This document shows positions 22,495 to 33,555 of a stretch of 64,000 nucleotides of DNA, one piece after another. Source of the DNA: Flaveria trinervia (taxonomy: Eukaryota; Streptophyta; Magnoliopsida; Asterales; Asteraceae); NCBI GenBank assembly GCA_025506515.1, contig JACCIX010000715.1, positions 1-64,000 of the forward strand. The letters run 5' to 3'. Both the position numbers and the translations under genes were made by a program. The notes beneath the pieces are model-generated. The model ran no database searches, had not been told where the DNA came from, and saw only the letters and a list, made by a program, of their open reading frames with translations. Positions within the stretch are counted from its first letter, which is position 1. Each line of letters starts with the position of its first letter.

Positions 22495-22972
22495 TGTGAA
22501 TAACTTTAAGTCTAATAAGCAATTGTCACTGGGGCGACTGAAGGTGTGCAATGGACTAGACTAGTCGTGCGTATGAACTCTACGACTGGTTCAATCGTGC
22601 GGCTGAACTAAGTGATTAGCTCAGTCGTGCGAATGAATCTGATGCGTATGAACAGTGCGACCGAACGTTTCAATCGTACGAATGGAGATACGACTACGTC
22701 CAATCGTGCGTCTGAGCAATGCGAATGAGGTCCAGTTGCGAATGGCTCACTCGTGCGACTGAAGCTGCTGTTATGCGAAAATCTCTAGGTTAACGTGTTT
22801 TAGCCGTAAAAATTTGAACTTTCGCAAGGTTGAATTTCCTAAGTCCGTAGAAACCAAACTTTGATGAGCAGGGAACGTCCAAGATCACTTTTGACACAAA
22901 AGATTGCGTTTTTAGTGCAAAAACACAAACTTTTTATCAATCTTGATTGAATCACACGTAATCAAGAGCTTT
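22495..22972 (-). promoter_or_regulatory. Leader of element 3 with a motif array
   Basis: This is the 478-bp untranslated leader between PBS and gag. 22553-22765 holds about ten variants of the family-X word (for example CAATCGTACGAATGG and CTCGTGCGACTGA). No frame is present. The array could act on LTR transcription from downstream, or on RNA if the words fold. Confidence 0.7.
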
Positions 22973-22982
22973 TCTGATACCA
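22973..22982 (-). other. Primer binding site of element 3
   Basis: The minus strand reads TGGTATCAGA two bases after the LTR end, matching the initiator-Met tRNA 3' end; similarity then drops (AAAGC). Confidence 0.9.
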
Positions 22983-22984
22983 CT

Positions 22985-23718
22985 TGTTAGGACCTGGTAT
23001 TTGAACGAAATACCTAGTGATTAGCGTAAACCAGATCAAATAGTGCGGAATCCTATTTGATTGGCGATCCAATCAGTGAGAACACACGAAGAATCAATCA
23101 AGAATTGAAACTAACGTTAGAAATCGAATGGGAATCGATCTAATGTTCTATGAACTTGGAGAACGAATTTGGGAGGTTTCTGGACGGCTAGGGTACGTCT
23201 GGAATCGTAATTAATCGAGAGTCATTATTTTTCACGACGAATGAGTTGTATTTATAGTTGGTATTATTCAATCGTGCGACTGAACCATTAGTATGGTTCA
23301 GTCGTGCGATTGAGCCATGCGGTTGATTCATTCGCACGACTGAGTGTTCAGTCGTGCGACTGAGCCAATCTTATGTTACAATCATACGACTGATCCAGTC
23401 TCCTGGTTCAGTCGTGTGACTGAGTCATTCGTATGAAAGTGTTCATGCTTATGGTCCATTCGCATGGGCCATTCGCATGATAACTTATTATTTTAAGTTG
23501 AATGTATTAATTAGTAAACATTATATGTAAACATTCAACCAATCACTAACCTAATTAATTAATTTAATATCAACTTATTAATGAAATATTAATCATTACA
23601 AATCACAAACAACCAATATCATTTCATTAATCATATCAAATTACACCAGAATCAGATAAACAAGATCTATTACAATTCTATCATATCATGATCATCTAGG
23701 GACATACACCTATCAACA
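22985..23718 (-). repeat. 5' LTR of element 3
   Basis: Pairs with 9572-10303. TATA box at 23249-23256 (minus TATAAATA), with the motif array directly upstream at 23267-23482, exact palindromic word at 23348-23363. Differences from the other LTR are mostly indels of one to three bases. Confidence 0.96.
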
Positions 23719-23723
23719 AGAGT

Positions 23724-24428
23724 GGACATTGAGGACTCACCATCCTCACTTGCAATTATGCCTTCTCAGCAACCTCCTCAAGTTCATATTGATGTGGACT
23801 ACACAGAATCCTTCATACAGAGTTTGTTTGAGGATGGGATACCAAGGGCTATATCATCTTCACCATCTTCCAATCACATCATTGGGTTGAGGTATGACAA
23901 CATCAGGAAAGCCCTAATCAACATAAGAGTTCAAGGACAGCAAGAAGTCTTCAATTTTCAGACTTTAACCTACTATGAAGGTCTGGATATAGTCAACATG
24001 CCACTTGTCAACCAAGCAAATGAAGACAAGCTGATAGACTGGCTCAAAGAATCCAAGACAGGATCACTGCAGAGTTAACTTAAGAAGGAGACTTAGGAAA
24101 TCAGGCAATGCCATAGGTCAACTGGATGTTGAGGCAGACCCTAAGATTAGTTTCATAGGGGAAACCTTGACTGAAGGTCCAGTGGCAGAACTTGAGACCC
24201 CTGTTCATCATCATCAACTACTACAGAGATCCACACTCCTATTGAGACACCTGCTGGTGAAGGTTTTCTCAACCTTTCTCTGGCCAGAGCTCAAAAGCTA
24301 CATCAAGAAATGAAGGCTAAAGCTCTCTCCACCCTGAGTCACAAAGGTCTATGAGTGACAAAGGGAAAGAAAGATGACATCTAAGGAGATTAAGGAGGAG
24401 GAGAGAGAGAGAGGAAAAGGAGGCTGAG
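23724..24428 (+). repeat. Displaced accessory-gene copy 2 in element 2 (continuation)
   Basis: Together with 9552-9571 this gives about 725 bp matching 31543-32269 (727 bp) of the accessory gene. It contains a frame of 118 codons (23722-24078; SFIQSLFEDGIPRA, SSNHIIG). It ends at GGCTGAG (24428), where the sequence passes directly into the C-terminal part of gag. In copy 3 the matching position continues as accessory gene. Confidence 0.85.
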
Positions 24429-25530
24429 CTTGTGATCAGCAAAGCCAGGGCAGAAAAGAGTGTTCTTGAAGAAGAGACCTTCAAGAACATGATATCCTCA
24501 TCCCTGCATAACAAAGTGTGCTATCAAAACAGGCAGGGACTGGGATCCAATGAGATAGCTCCTCCACACACAATCTTGTCTGTAAGATCTCCTAGGTGTG
24601 GAACTTGTGAAGATGAGCTTCCTCTCATAGATCCTATGAGTGAAGAGGATGAAGAAGAGATAGTGAATAATTCCACTAAGAAGAGTGAAAAGGAGGATTC
24701 CAAGAAGGGCCACTATCCTTCTGAGGAGAAGAAGAAGACTGTGATGACCAAGTCCATGAGAAAGAACTTGATCAGAAAGAGTAAAAGAAAGGCAAGGAAG
24801 GGTCAAGAGATCAAGGCTACATTTGACTCTAAGCAGAAGCAAGTTTTCATCTCTGTAGGGTTTAAAGTGGTAGGGACTGAAGACATCAACCAAAACTCTT
24901 CAGCTAAGAGTTCTAGTTCTTGTTCAACTCATCTCAATAACAAGAAGAAGACTGATCTGCTGTGTACCACTGCTGCACAGCCTCGACCATCAAACTCCAA
25001 GAATAGTTCCCAACCCAAAGAAACTGTCTCAGCATCTGCAAAGATGAAGGTGGAGAAGGTATGTGACCAAAGACAGTCCTGTTCCAGAGAAGACTCTTGT
25101 GAAGAAGAAAATGATGTGTGTCATGTGTGAAAGTATCACTCACATTGCTAAAGATTGTCCATACAATCCTAAAGGTACTGTCCATATGACCAAGACAAAG
25201 AGACTTCAAAGAGTTCTAAGAAGATTCAAGCTTCGGAAGGAAAACCTGTTTCTTTCGGAAGCTCCAAGTCTAAGAAGAAGGGAAGTGGAAAATTACCCTT
25301 AGAAGAGAAGTTGGTTTCAGAAGAAAGGAGTTCTTCCGAAGCACTGAAGTCTGCTGTAGTCTATGCAGAATCTTCCAAAGGTTCAGTCATCAAAACTTCC
25401 AAAGTTCCAAAAGATTCCGAAGTTTTGAAGGTCAAGTCCAAGACTCCAAAGGTGGTGTGGAAGTCTAAGAAAGACCAAGTGGTTGAGAATTCTCCATCAA
25501 CAACAGCTCAAGATCCTCTTAGCACAACCA
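24429..25530 (+). pseudogene. gag: Gag remnant of element 2, C-terminal part
   Basis: Recognised by comparison with element 1 (48520 onward): both share the CYQN block and a G-S/T-N-E stretch, a Lys-rich region, and a knuckle near the end, here CVMCESITHIAKDC at 25117-25159. The UBN2 domain and first knuckle are absent, replaced by accessory-gene copies, so no functional Gag can be made from this copy. After the knuckle come repeated S-S-E-A peptides because CTTCCGAAG words lie in frame (25231-25239, 25333-25341). Frame breaks occur near 25120 and 25305. Confidence 0.75.
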
Positions 25531-25619
25531 TATGATCTAATACTGTTGCATTACCTTCTGTTTCTGATCCCAAGACAAGCAAGGCTTGGGTTTCCAAATG
25601 TAACTATTCTTTTCTTTGT

Positions 25620-26040
25620 GCAGGGACAACTCAAGACAAACAAAAATGTCTGGATCATTGATAGTGGCTGTTCTAGGCACATAATAGGCAATAGGTCACT
25701 ACTCTAGAACTTTGAAAGAATTGATGGAGGACCAATTTCCTTGGAGGAGATGAAGGTGGTTACATTTCTGGAAAGGGCAAGGTCACAAATGGTAAGCTCA
25801 GCATTGATAAGGTAAACTTTGTCAAAGAGCTTGGGTACAATCTTCTGAGTGTATCCCAATTTTGTGATCAGAGTCATAACATGCTCTTTACTGAGCATGA
25901 GTGCATTGTTCTCAAGCCTGTTGTGGTCATTCCTCATGAGCATATCCTGCTTAGAGCCCCCAAGAAAGGGAACATGTACAAGATGGATTTGCAAGAAACA
26001 TCTCCCTCTAGAGAAATTTTATGCTTTCTGTCTAAAGCCA
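25620..26040 (+). pseudogene. pol: Copia protease region (element 2)
   Basis: The signature W-I-I-D-S-G-C-S-R-H begins at about 25651 (D-S-G at 25660-25668). It is followed by a stop near 25707 and a shifted frame that carries the flap region and the LLSVSQFCD-type block. The Gag-Pol polyprotein would not be continuous through here. The region ends at the GAG-pre-integrase start. Confidence 0.75.
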
Positions 26041-27343
26041 ATAGTGATAAGTCTTTCCTATGGCATAAAAGAATGTGCCATGTAAACTTAAAAAACATGA
26101 ACAGATTAATTAAGAATGATTTGGTAACTAGAATCCCAAAGAAAGAGTTTACAAGTGATGACCATTGTGTTGCATGTATGAAAGGGAAGCAACATAAGGT
26201 ATCTCACAAGCCTAAGGAAAGGAACTCCATCACTACTCCCCTACACTTGTTACATATGGATCTCTTTGGCCCCACCAGTGTAATGAGTCTAGGAAGGACC
26301 TCTTACTGTTTAGTGATCACAGATGACTTTACAAGATTCACTTGGGTTTCTTCCTTAGAACTAAGGATGAGACTCCTGAGATTCTAAAGAATTTCATCTT
26401 AAAGATTGAGAATCAATCTGATCACAAGGTCAAGATCATAAGATGCGATCAAGGAACTGAATTTAGAAACCAAATCCTTGATACACTCTGTGATGAAAAG
26501 GGTATTACAAGACAATACAGTGCTCCCAGGACACCTCAACAAAATGGTGTTGCTGAGAGGAGAAACAGGACACTGATTGAAGCTGCAAGAAGCATGTTGT
26601 CTGACTCTAAGCTGCCCATCACCTTCTGGGCAGAGGAAGTCAACACTGCCTGCTATGTGCAAAACAAAGTTTTAGTGGTCAAGACTCATGGCAAGACTCA
26701 TGGCAAGACTCATGGCAAGACTCCTTATGAACTTTGGCACAAGAGGAAACCTTTCATTGGTTTTCTCAGGTCATTTGGATGTCCTTGCACTATCTTGAAT
26801 ACTAAAGATCAAATTGCCAAGTTTGCTGAGAAATCAGATGATAGAAACTTTATTGGATACTCTTCTCAAGCTAAGGCTTATAGAGTGTACAATCATAGAA
26901 CCAAAATTGTTGAGGAGTCAGCCAATGTGACTTTCAATGAACACACACCCTGTGTAGTTGGTACTGGTCCTGATTGGCTATTTGATCTTGATTTAGTTAC
27001 CAACTGTTTTAACAAATCTTGTGAGAATGTTTCAGGATCAACAAAAAATCTAAATACAGGTGATCTTGATCCAAGATTTGAGCTAAGAAGACCTTCAACT
27101 CATACATCTTTAGCTCCAGTTAGAACTACTTCTAATGAGGTTTCTATCAGCACTACAATGACAAACTCAGCTGATACATTTGGGGTGCCTTCAAATTCCA
27201 GTTCAGAGGCTCCACAACCAGATAAGAACATTTCAATTGTGGAAGACAACAATGGTGGTGGTGACAGTGATCAAGAATTTCTTGATGCCTCTAACCACAC
27301 CATAGATGAGAACATCAATGATGTCACACACTGCTTGGACTAA
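26041..27343 (+). pseudogene. pol: Copia integrase (element 2)
   Basis: The zinc region is in 26060-26200 (H in HKRMCH, C in CVACMKGK) and is followed by D in MDLFGP. A one-base break near 26345 moves to the frame 26342-27343, with D in RCDQGTEF and E in NGVAERRNRTLIEAA, then the C-terminal domain. An in-frame repeat of 12 bp gives K-T-H-G three times (26684-26721) in a loop before P-Y-E-L-W. The second histidine pair reads R-M-C-H where the family has R-L/M-G-H. Confidence 0.85.
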
Positions 27344-28266
27344 GTTTCTCTTGAAAAGTGTGCTGATGTGGTGGGAGAAACATCCATGCTAGATCTAAAT
27401 TTTTCTAATTTAGATCTTTCTTAGCAACTTGCTGTGATCCCTCAGCTTAGGATCCACAAGTCTCACCCCCGACAAACATCATTGGAGATGTTGTCACAGG
27501 GGTAAGATCAAGAGGACAAACCATGAAGCAAATGTTTGTCTTCACTCTTGTTTTTATCCCAGATAGAGCCAAAGAAAGTTGATAAAGCTCTAAAGGATGG
27601 AAGTTGGGTTGAAGCTATGCAACAAGAGCTGCTTCAATTCAAAAGGCAGAAAGTTTGGAACCTTTGTCCTCTTCCTTATGGGAAGACTACCATTGGAACC
27701 AAATGGGTGTTTAGGAACAAGAAGATGATAGAGGCATCATCATCAAAAACAAAGCTAGACTAGTTGTTAAAGGATACACACAAGAAGAAGGATTGACTAC
27801 ACTGATGTCTTTGCTCCAGTAGTAAGATTAGAAGCTATTAGGATATTCCGACATTTGCTGCATCCAAGAACTTCAAGGTCTTTCAGCTTGATGTGAAGTG
27901 TGCCTTTTTGTATGGAGTGATTGATGAAGAGGTATATGTCAAACAGCCACCTGGTTTTGTAGACACTGATCATCCTGATTATGTCTGCAAGCTTGACAAA
28001 GCTCTTTATAGGCTGCATCAGGCACCCAGGAAGTGGTATGAGACACTGTATGAGTATCTTTGTATACATGGATACATGAGAGGTACCATAGATGGAACTC
28101 TCTTCATCAAAGGACAAGGAAATGACATATTGCTAGTTCAAGTGTATGTGGATGACATCATCTTTGGTTTAACTAATCCAAAGCTCTGTAAAGACTTTGA
28201 GAAGCTGATGAAAGACAGATTCGAAATGGGTGCCATAGGGGAAGTCAATTTCTTTCTGGAATTTAA
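27344..28266 (+). pseudogene. pol: Copia reverse transcriptase (element 2)
   Basis: The blocks are in order: MQQELLQFKRQKVWNL, T-I-G-T-K-W-V-F-R-N (27690-27720), a frame break around 27725-27790, then LDVKCAFLYGVI, LYRLHQAPRKWYE and the active site YVDD at 28145-28156. A stop at 28268 comes just after the connection region. Most breaks are one base long. The stretch 27344-27530 is the Ser/Glu-rich linker and has a stop in it. Confidence 0.85.
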
Positions 28267-29052
28267 GTGAAGCAAGTTGAAGATGGCATCTTCATAAGTC
28301 AGTCAAAGTATGTTCAGGACATACTCAAAAGGTTCAACATGAGTGATTGTAAGATTGCTAAGACACCCATAGCTAGAAACCACTCCCTTGGACCTGACCT
28401 TGAGGGAGAGTGTGTAGATGAGCACTTATACAGGGCTGTGATTGGGTCTCTTATGTATCTTACTTCTAGAAGGCCTGATATTATGTTTGCTACATGCATC
28501 TGTGCAAGATATCAAGCCAACCCTAAGATGTCTCACCTCATCACTGTCAAGAGGATTCTAAGATACCTTAAGGGTGCTTCAACACTTGGTTTATGGTACC
28601 CTAAGAATCCTGACTTTAATCTATAGCATACAGATAGTCTACATCTGGGGGATGTCAGTTCCTTGGTGGAAGGGTTGTCTCATGGCAATGCAAGAAATAA
28701 TCCTGTGTCTCTGCATCAACTGCTAAAGCTGAATACATTGCTGCTGCAAGCTGCTGTGCTCAAGTGCTTTGGATTCAGAATCAGATGCTGGACTATGGGT
28801 TAAATTTCAAGGAGACTCCCATTCACATAGACAACAATAGTGCTATCTCAATCACAGAGAACCCTGTGCAGCACACAAGGACAAAGCACATCAATATCAG
28901 GTATCATTTAATAAGAGATAACTATGAAAAGGATTAATTAAACTAGTCAAAGTTCACACAGATGAACAATATGCTGATCTGTTTACAAAGGCTTTTGATG
29001 AACAAAGATTTAAATATCTATATCAGCTATTAGGATGATCAACTTTGAGTAG
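28267..29052 (+). pseudogene. pol: Copia RNase H (element 2)
   Basis: 28267-28626 encodes the RT connection (ISQSKYVQDILKRF, LMYLTSRRPDIMFAT). The RNase H part follows in broken frames: the expected Tyr-Ser-Asp is mutated near 28630, the A-E-Y block lies at 28720-28745, and D-N-N-S-A-I at 28830-28850. The K-H-I-N-I-R-Y-H block and the closing A-D-L-F-T-K-A-F are also present. The expected pol stop is near 29050. The domain is recognisable but not functional as read. Confidence 0.8.
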
Positions 29053-29756
29053 GTTTTCTTAAAACTAATTCTTATTATTTCTTAAAAATGTGTGTCCTAA
29101 GTTGTCTAGTTCATCATTTTCATAAGCTCATGTTTTCTTTGGATGAAAATTTCCTTTTGAAGACTTTCCTTAGATTTTTGAAAATTTCTGATACTTCAGA
29201 AGTTATGGTTTTAACTTCGGAAGTAAATCATGCCTTCAAAATAAATAACTGTCTAAGAAATTTATCTTCGGAAGAGTTCTCAGATCTATCTTCCGAAGCT
29301 TAAATACTTTTCTCAGACACTTACTTATTTTCAAGGACCATTTACTTCCGAAGCAAAATTAACTCTCGGAAGCTTTGTATTTTATATACAATCAATCAAG
29401 TTTTAAATTCTCTTCCAAAGCAAAATTTTCAAAACTCTCAGAAAATATTCTGAAGTCATTTTAGCTTCTGAAGCTTTTTAATTAAAACTTCTGATGATAA
29501 TTAACCTTTGGAAGCTTTTTGACTTCCAAGAAAACTACTTTTTGAGCAAAAGTAAACTACTTTTTCAGAGGTGGGACCGACATCCGGATTTCAAAGTTTA
29601 TCCTCTTTCATTAAACTTTATCTGAAATCCCTCTCACATATAAACCCAATGGTTTCCCCCTCTTTCTATAATTTGTTCTTCCTCCAAACCTAAAAACCCA
29701 AATTTCTCTATGAAATTTCTTTCTTCCTTCTTTCTTCATCTTTAAGCTACCTCAAA
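29053..29756 (+). promoter_or_regulatory. Family-Y motif array and internal promoter before the accessory gene
   Basis: Non-coding. CTTC-C/G-GAAG words occur exactly at 29215-29223, 29266-29274, 29290-29298 and 29345-29353, with looser copies to about 29530. A TATA-like TATAAA lies at 29639-29644, about 115 bp before the accessory ATG at 29757. The arrangement repeats that of the LTR (array, then TATA). Confidence 0.65.
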
Positions 29757-30776
29757 ATGGCCAACCTTGCTCACAGAAATAATCCCAACTTTACCATGCA
29801 GCTACACCGAGAACATAATCAGGTTGCTATGTTAAGCTCTGAGAAAGATCCTCATTTCTTAGAGGTTTGTCGATTCTTAGCTTTATCTAACTACTTCATC
29901 TTCCTAACCATTGATCCTCCTCTCTATGAGGATCAGTTGCTTGATTTCTGGAAGACCTGCCAAGAGGTCATTATGGACGGGGAGAAGGCACTGTCTGCCA
30001 CAGTGCAGGGGAGAACAATCTTCATCACTCCGGCCATCATCAATAAGCATCTTCAGCTAGATGATGAAGAAGGTGAGGTGTTCTTCCGAAAGGAACCTAT
30101 TAATCATTCTTTTGAGCAGATGGGATATGAGGGAGATTTCTTTGTAAAGACCTTTAGGAAAGGGAAGGTCTCATCCCAGTGGAGATTCCTACTCCATGTG
30201 GTCATCCACAGCTTATCAAACAAGCATGATGGATGGGACCAAATTCCTGAGGATCTCTCCTTCATAATCCATGGAATGGTTCAGGGGGTCAAATTCAGGT
30301 ATTCTCAGTTTGTTTATACCAATTTACTTGCTAATTTAGACTCCTTAGAATATTACATGTTTCCTAGATATGTCCAGTACATTCTTAACTATGAACTGGG
30401 CTCACAGTTGAGGAAAACAGGTAACATTCTTAAATTGGGACAGATGAAGCTCGGTATCTTTAAAATACTGAGAAAGCCCACTGTTGGCTTCTCTGGGGTA
30501 GAAACAGCCTTAGTCCCAAAAATTTTAGAGCTCATTGCTCAAGGTGACAACCTAGCAGCACAAGCTAGTGTTGAGCCCACACCTGCTACCTCTCAACCAC
30601 CCACACAACCTAAAATTACCCTCACTTACCAAAGAAAATCCAAACAAAACCCCTGCTCAGACTATTCAGTCTGTGGAGGTCCCTATACACTCACCTTTAT
30701 AGGAAGAAGTGGACACTGGAGTTCCCACTCCTCCCAAGAAGCAAACCACTCCCATCTCTTCAAGAATCAATGCTGA
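29757..30776 (+). CDS. Accessory protein of element 2, N-terminal domain
   Basis: The frame is open for 339 codons from ATG 29757, the first Met after the putative internal promoter. Residues about 28-240 match the domains in elements 3 and 4: L-L-D-F-W-K near residue 63, G-R-T-I-F-I-T-P, G-Y-E-G-D-F near 120, SQWRFLLHVVIHSLS near 140, a W-D-Q block, FRYSQFVYTNLLANL and MFPRYVQYILNYEL near 205. After residue 270 it becomes Pro/Thr-rich and then leaves the true frame. No membrane segment or signal peptide is visible. Proteins of this kind accompany copia pol in Asteraceae, by my recollection. The function is unknown. Confidence 0.75.
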   Translation: MANLAHRNNPNFTMQLHREHNQVAMLSSEKDPHFLEVCRFLALSNYFIFLTIDPPLYEDQLLDFWKTCQEVIMDGEKALSATVQGRTIFITPAIINKHLQLDDEEGEVFFRKEPINHSFEQMGYEGDFFVKTFRKGKVSSQWRFLLHVVIHSLSNKHDGWDQIPEDLSFIIHGMVQGVKFRYSQFVYTNLLANLDSLEYYMFPRYVQYILNYELGSQLRKTGNILKLGQMKLGIFKILRKPTVGFSGVETALVPKILELIAQGDNLAAQASVEPTPATSQPPTQPKITLTYQRKSKQNPCSDYSVCGGPYTLTFIGRSGHWSSHSSQEANHSHLFKNQC

Positions 30777-31500
30777 GATTCCTCATGCTTAGCCTGATGA
30801 GCTCATTAGCCCAACTACCTTAAGCCATCACTCTGAGTCTCAACACTCAAGTGATCAACCTTCAGGGGATAGTTACCATCCCCAGCCTATAGATCTCAAC
30901 CAACCAATTCCCAACCTCGATTTCTATACTGATGAAGATCTAGGTTTCAGTGAGTATAATGAGTCTCTTTTCTTCACCCCTACTCAAATAGAGATGAATG
31001 CTCCCGAGTCTGTTATATCTATCCCACACCAGTCCCCTACAACTAAGGTGGAAACTTCTAAACCTATTCAGGATATCCATATGGAAGATGCTCTCACTTC
31101 TGAAAGTGATTACATCATTAAGACCTCAACCATGGCAACTCAGCCCACTGAGATCTCAACTGAGATTGTAAGTGAGCAGTGGAAAACTAGTAGCCAAGAA
31201 CCTTAAGCTGGTGGTGAGAGAGGACTTTGGTCCAATCATCTCATCCCCCAATGATTCTTCTGATGAAGATTAGGGGAATCTAAGACTAAAGGTGCACAAA
31301 CTGACTAAAATATGCACCTATTTAGTCTCAAAGGTCAGTCACCTTGAATCTCAGGTGACTACCTTACACAACAAGATCAATGATCAGCAACTTGAGATTT
31401 CATATCTTAAGGAAAAACTAGCTGGGAGACCCTTAAGGAATACAAGAACCTATGGATATGATTGACCTATCTTCCAGCTCACCTATGCAAGTGGGTGATG

Positions 31501-31519
31501 GTAACAAAAAGGGGGAGAA
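31501..31519 (+). other. Internal polypurine tract in the accessory gene (element 2)
   Basis: GTAACAAAAAGGGGGAGAA closely matches the minus strand of element 4 at 37121-37138, in the same part of the accessory gene. It lies about 24 bp before the segment (31543) that was duplicated to the front of this element. Confidence 0.6.
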
Positions 31520-31542
31520 AGTTATTACAGCCACGATAACCT

Positions 31543-32269
31543 GGGAGTTCTTCAGTGAGAGTGGACATTGAGGACTCACCATCCTCACTTGCAATTGTGC
31601 ATTCTCAGCAACCTCCTCAAGTTCACATTAATGTGGACTACACAGACTCCTTCATACAGAGTCTGTTTGAGGATGGGATTCCAAGGGCTATGTCATCTTC
31701 ACCATCTTCCAATCACATCATTGGGTGGAGGTATGCCAATATCAGGAAAGCCCTAATCATCATAAGAGTTCAAGGACAGCAAGAAGTCTTCAATTTTTAG
31801 ACTTTGAACTACTATGAAGGTTTGGATTTAGTCGACATGCCACTTGTCAACCCAAGCAAATCAAGACAAGCTGACAGACTGGCTCAAAGAATCCAAGATA
31901 GGATCACTGCAGAGTTCAGCTTAAGAAGGAGACTTAGGAAATCAGGCAATGCCATCGTCAACTGGATGTTGAGGCAGACCCTAAGATTAGTTTCATAGGG
32001 GAAACCTTGATTGAAAGCCCAGTGGCAGAAACTGAGACCCCTGTCTCATCATCATCAACTGCTGCAGAGATCCACACTCCTATTAAGACACCTGCTCGTG
32101 AAGGTGTTTCTCAACCTCTCTCTGGCCAGAGCTCAAAAGCTGCATCAAGCAATGAAGGCCAATGCTCTCTCCACCTTGAGTCACAAAGGTCTGTGAGTGA
32201 CAAAGGGAAAAGAAAGATGACATCTGAGGAGATTGAGGAGAGAGAGAGAGAGAGGAAAAGGAGGCTGAG
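31543..32269 (+). repeat. Source copy (copy 3) of the accessory segment duplicated at the 5' end
   Basis: This is in place within the accessory gene and matches 9252-9551 and 9552-9571/23724-24428. Beyond 32269 it continues as accessory coding, whereas copy 2 switches to gag at the same point. Confidence 0.85.
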
Positions 32270-33540
32270 GGGAGAAAGTTCCTTTGTGAGTCTTCAAGAC
32301 TCATGGAGTCTGCTATCAGGGCTACCCCCAGACCAGACACTCAGAATGATGAGTTAAGGGCAGTCAGGATAAATTATTCTAGCAGACAAGGAACTATGAC
32401 ATAGACAGTGTCATCTCTCTCCGCTTAGATGAGTTAAATGAACTGGTTGACCTGGAAAGGTCAAAGGAGAAGAAGGAGGAAGAAGATGCAGAGCTCCTAG
32501 TACAAGTCAAAGAAGAGAGAAGAAGAAAAAGACTGTACAAGGATATGCCTACCCTCTCCCCAGTTCAGGAAAGTCCTGCACAAGAAGATGTGGTTTAGCA
32601 AGAACCTCAGGTAGACAAAGAAGAAGAGAGGATCAAGATGATCAACTACCTGAGTGCCACAGGATTCTATCAGGCAGATGCACTTCTTCCCTTGTCCTAT
32701 GACTATATTGAGTTTGAGTACTTAAAACAGCTTGAACTTGAGATAGTCAAGGACAAAAACACAACTAAGAAGAATCTAAGGGAAGAAGCTACAAAATCAA
32801 GAGCTATCATCCAAAAGAGCATGAAGAAGTCTACTGATAGGCAGAGAATGATGAGCTTCTTGAACCTATATGGATTCTCCAAAAGGAGACTTGGCCCCAT
32901 GTCTCTATCCACTATGGATGAGCATATTAGGGTGATCAAGCCCCACCAGAAGTGGAGGTTAAGGTTAAACAACCAGAGACAACACAACCTGAACCTCCTG
33001 CTAAAACTCAGCAAGCTTCATCTTCTAATCCACAGCAGGGTCATCCTCCCTCTCCTTCTGAGCCTGAGAGAGAGGAAGTCCTAACTAAGAAAGACAATGA
33101 AGATCAATCTGGTACTGTAGGCCAGTCTTCTCAGTTAAAATCTACAAGAGAAAGAAGAGGATGGCTTCTAAACCAAAGCCAAAGAAGAATAAGACTGCAC
33201 CCTCTTCTAAACCCCAGGATGAGTTAGAACATCTTGAGGTTGTGCAGCCAGAGGATGCTACATCAACTCCAATTCAGACAGCTCCTCTAGCATTAGGAAG
33301 ACCCATCTTGTCTTGGACATACACCACAAATCCAGAAAGATGGCATGTTATTAGAGATCAAGGCACTAAAGACATTTACACATGGCAAGATATGTTTCAG
33401 TTGCCTCTGCGTGACCTCTTTGATATAAGAAGACATTTTGACAATCTGAAGGATCCTGATCACCTTATGAAGAAAGGATTGGTGATCATCCTAATGAGAA
33501 CTGTTAATATCTGAAGTCTACTAAGTGTTTTGGTAGCATC

Positions 33541-33555
33541 AGCCTAGGGGGAGTT
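33541..33555 (+). other. Polypurine tract of element 2
   Basis: AGCCTAGGGGGAGTT sits directly before the 3' LTR. Element 6 has the same sequence in inverse orientation (59888-59902). Confidence 0.85.

Larger units (their letters stand above)
9572..23718 (-). mobile_element. Family-X copia retrotransposon (element 3), near complete
   Basis: LTRs 22985-23718 (5' on the minus strand) and 9572-10303 are about 733 bp each, bounded by TG and CA and flanked by a perfect target site duplication AGAGT (9567-9571 and 23719-23723). All expected parts are present in order on the minus strand: PBS, gag, protease, integrase, RT, RNase H, a long spacer with a motif array and TATA box, accessory gene, PPT. 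Its length of about 14.1 kb is large for copia. Close LTR similarity indicates a recent insertion. Confidence 0.97.
30777..33514 (+). pseudogene. Accessory gene of element 2, middle and C-terminal part, broken
   Basis: The coding continues in several frames: Ser/Pro/Thr-rich (30994-31206), the segment that has been copied to the front of the element (31543-32269), an Arg/Glu-rich coiled coil (32220-32530), and a C-terminal domain in 33161-33514 (ILSWTYTTNPERWHVIRDQ, then LRDLFDIRRHF). A stop at 31798-31800 is TAG where both displaced copies have CAG, a C-to-T change. Element 6 has the same C-terminal domain on the minus strand (60294-59932), which supports it as real coding sequence. Confidence 0.7.

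Noticed and set aside
1..23718. Segments 1-3286 and 18480-21767 as LTRs of one giant element
   Set aside because: Both are coding interior sequence (gag, protease, integrase), lack TG...CA ends and are not flanked by PBS or PPT.
29757..33514. Accessory gene as a retroviral envelope gene
   Set aside because: No signal peptide, no hydrophobic membrane-spanning segment and no cysteine pattern; it is rich in Pro, Thr, Lys and Glu.
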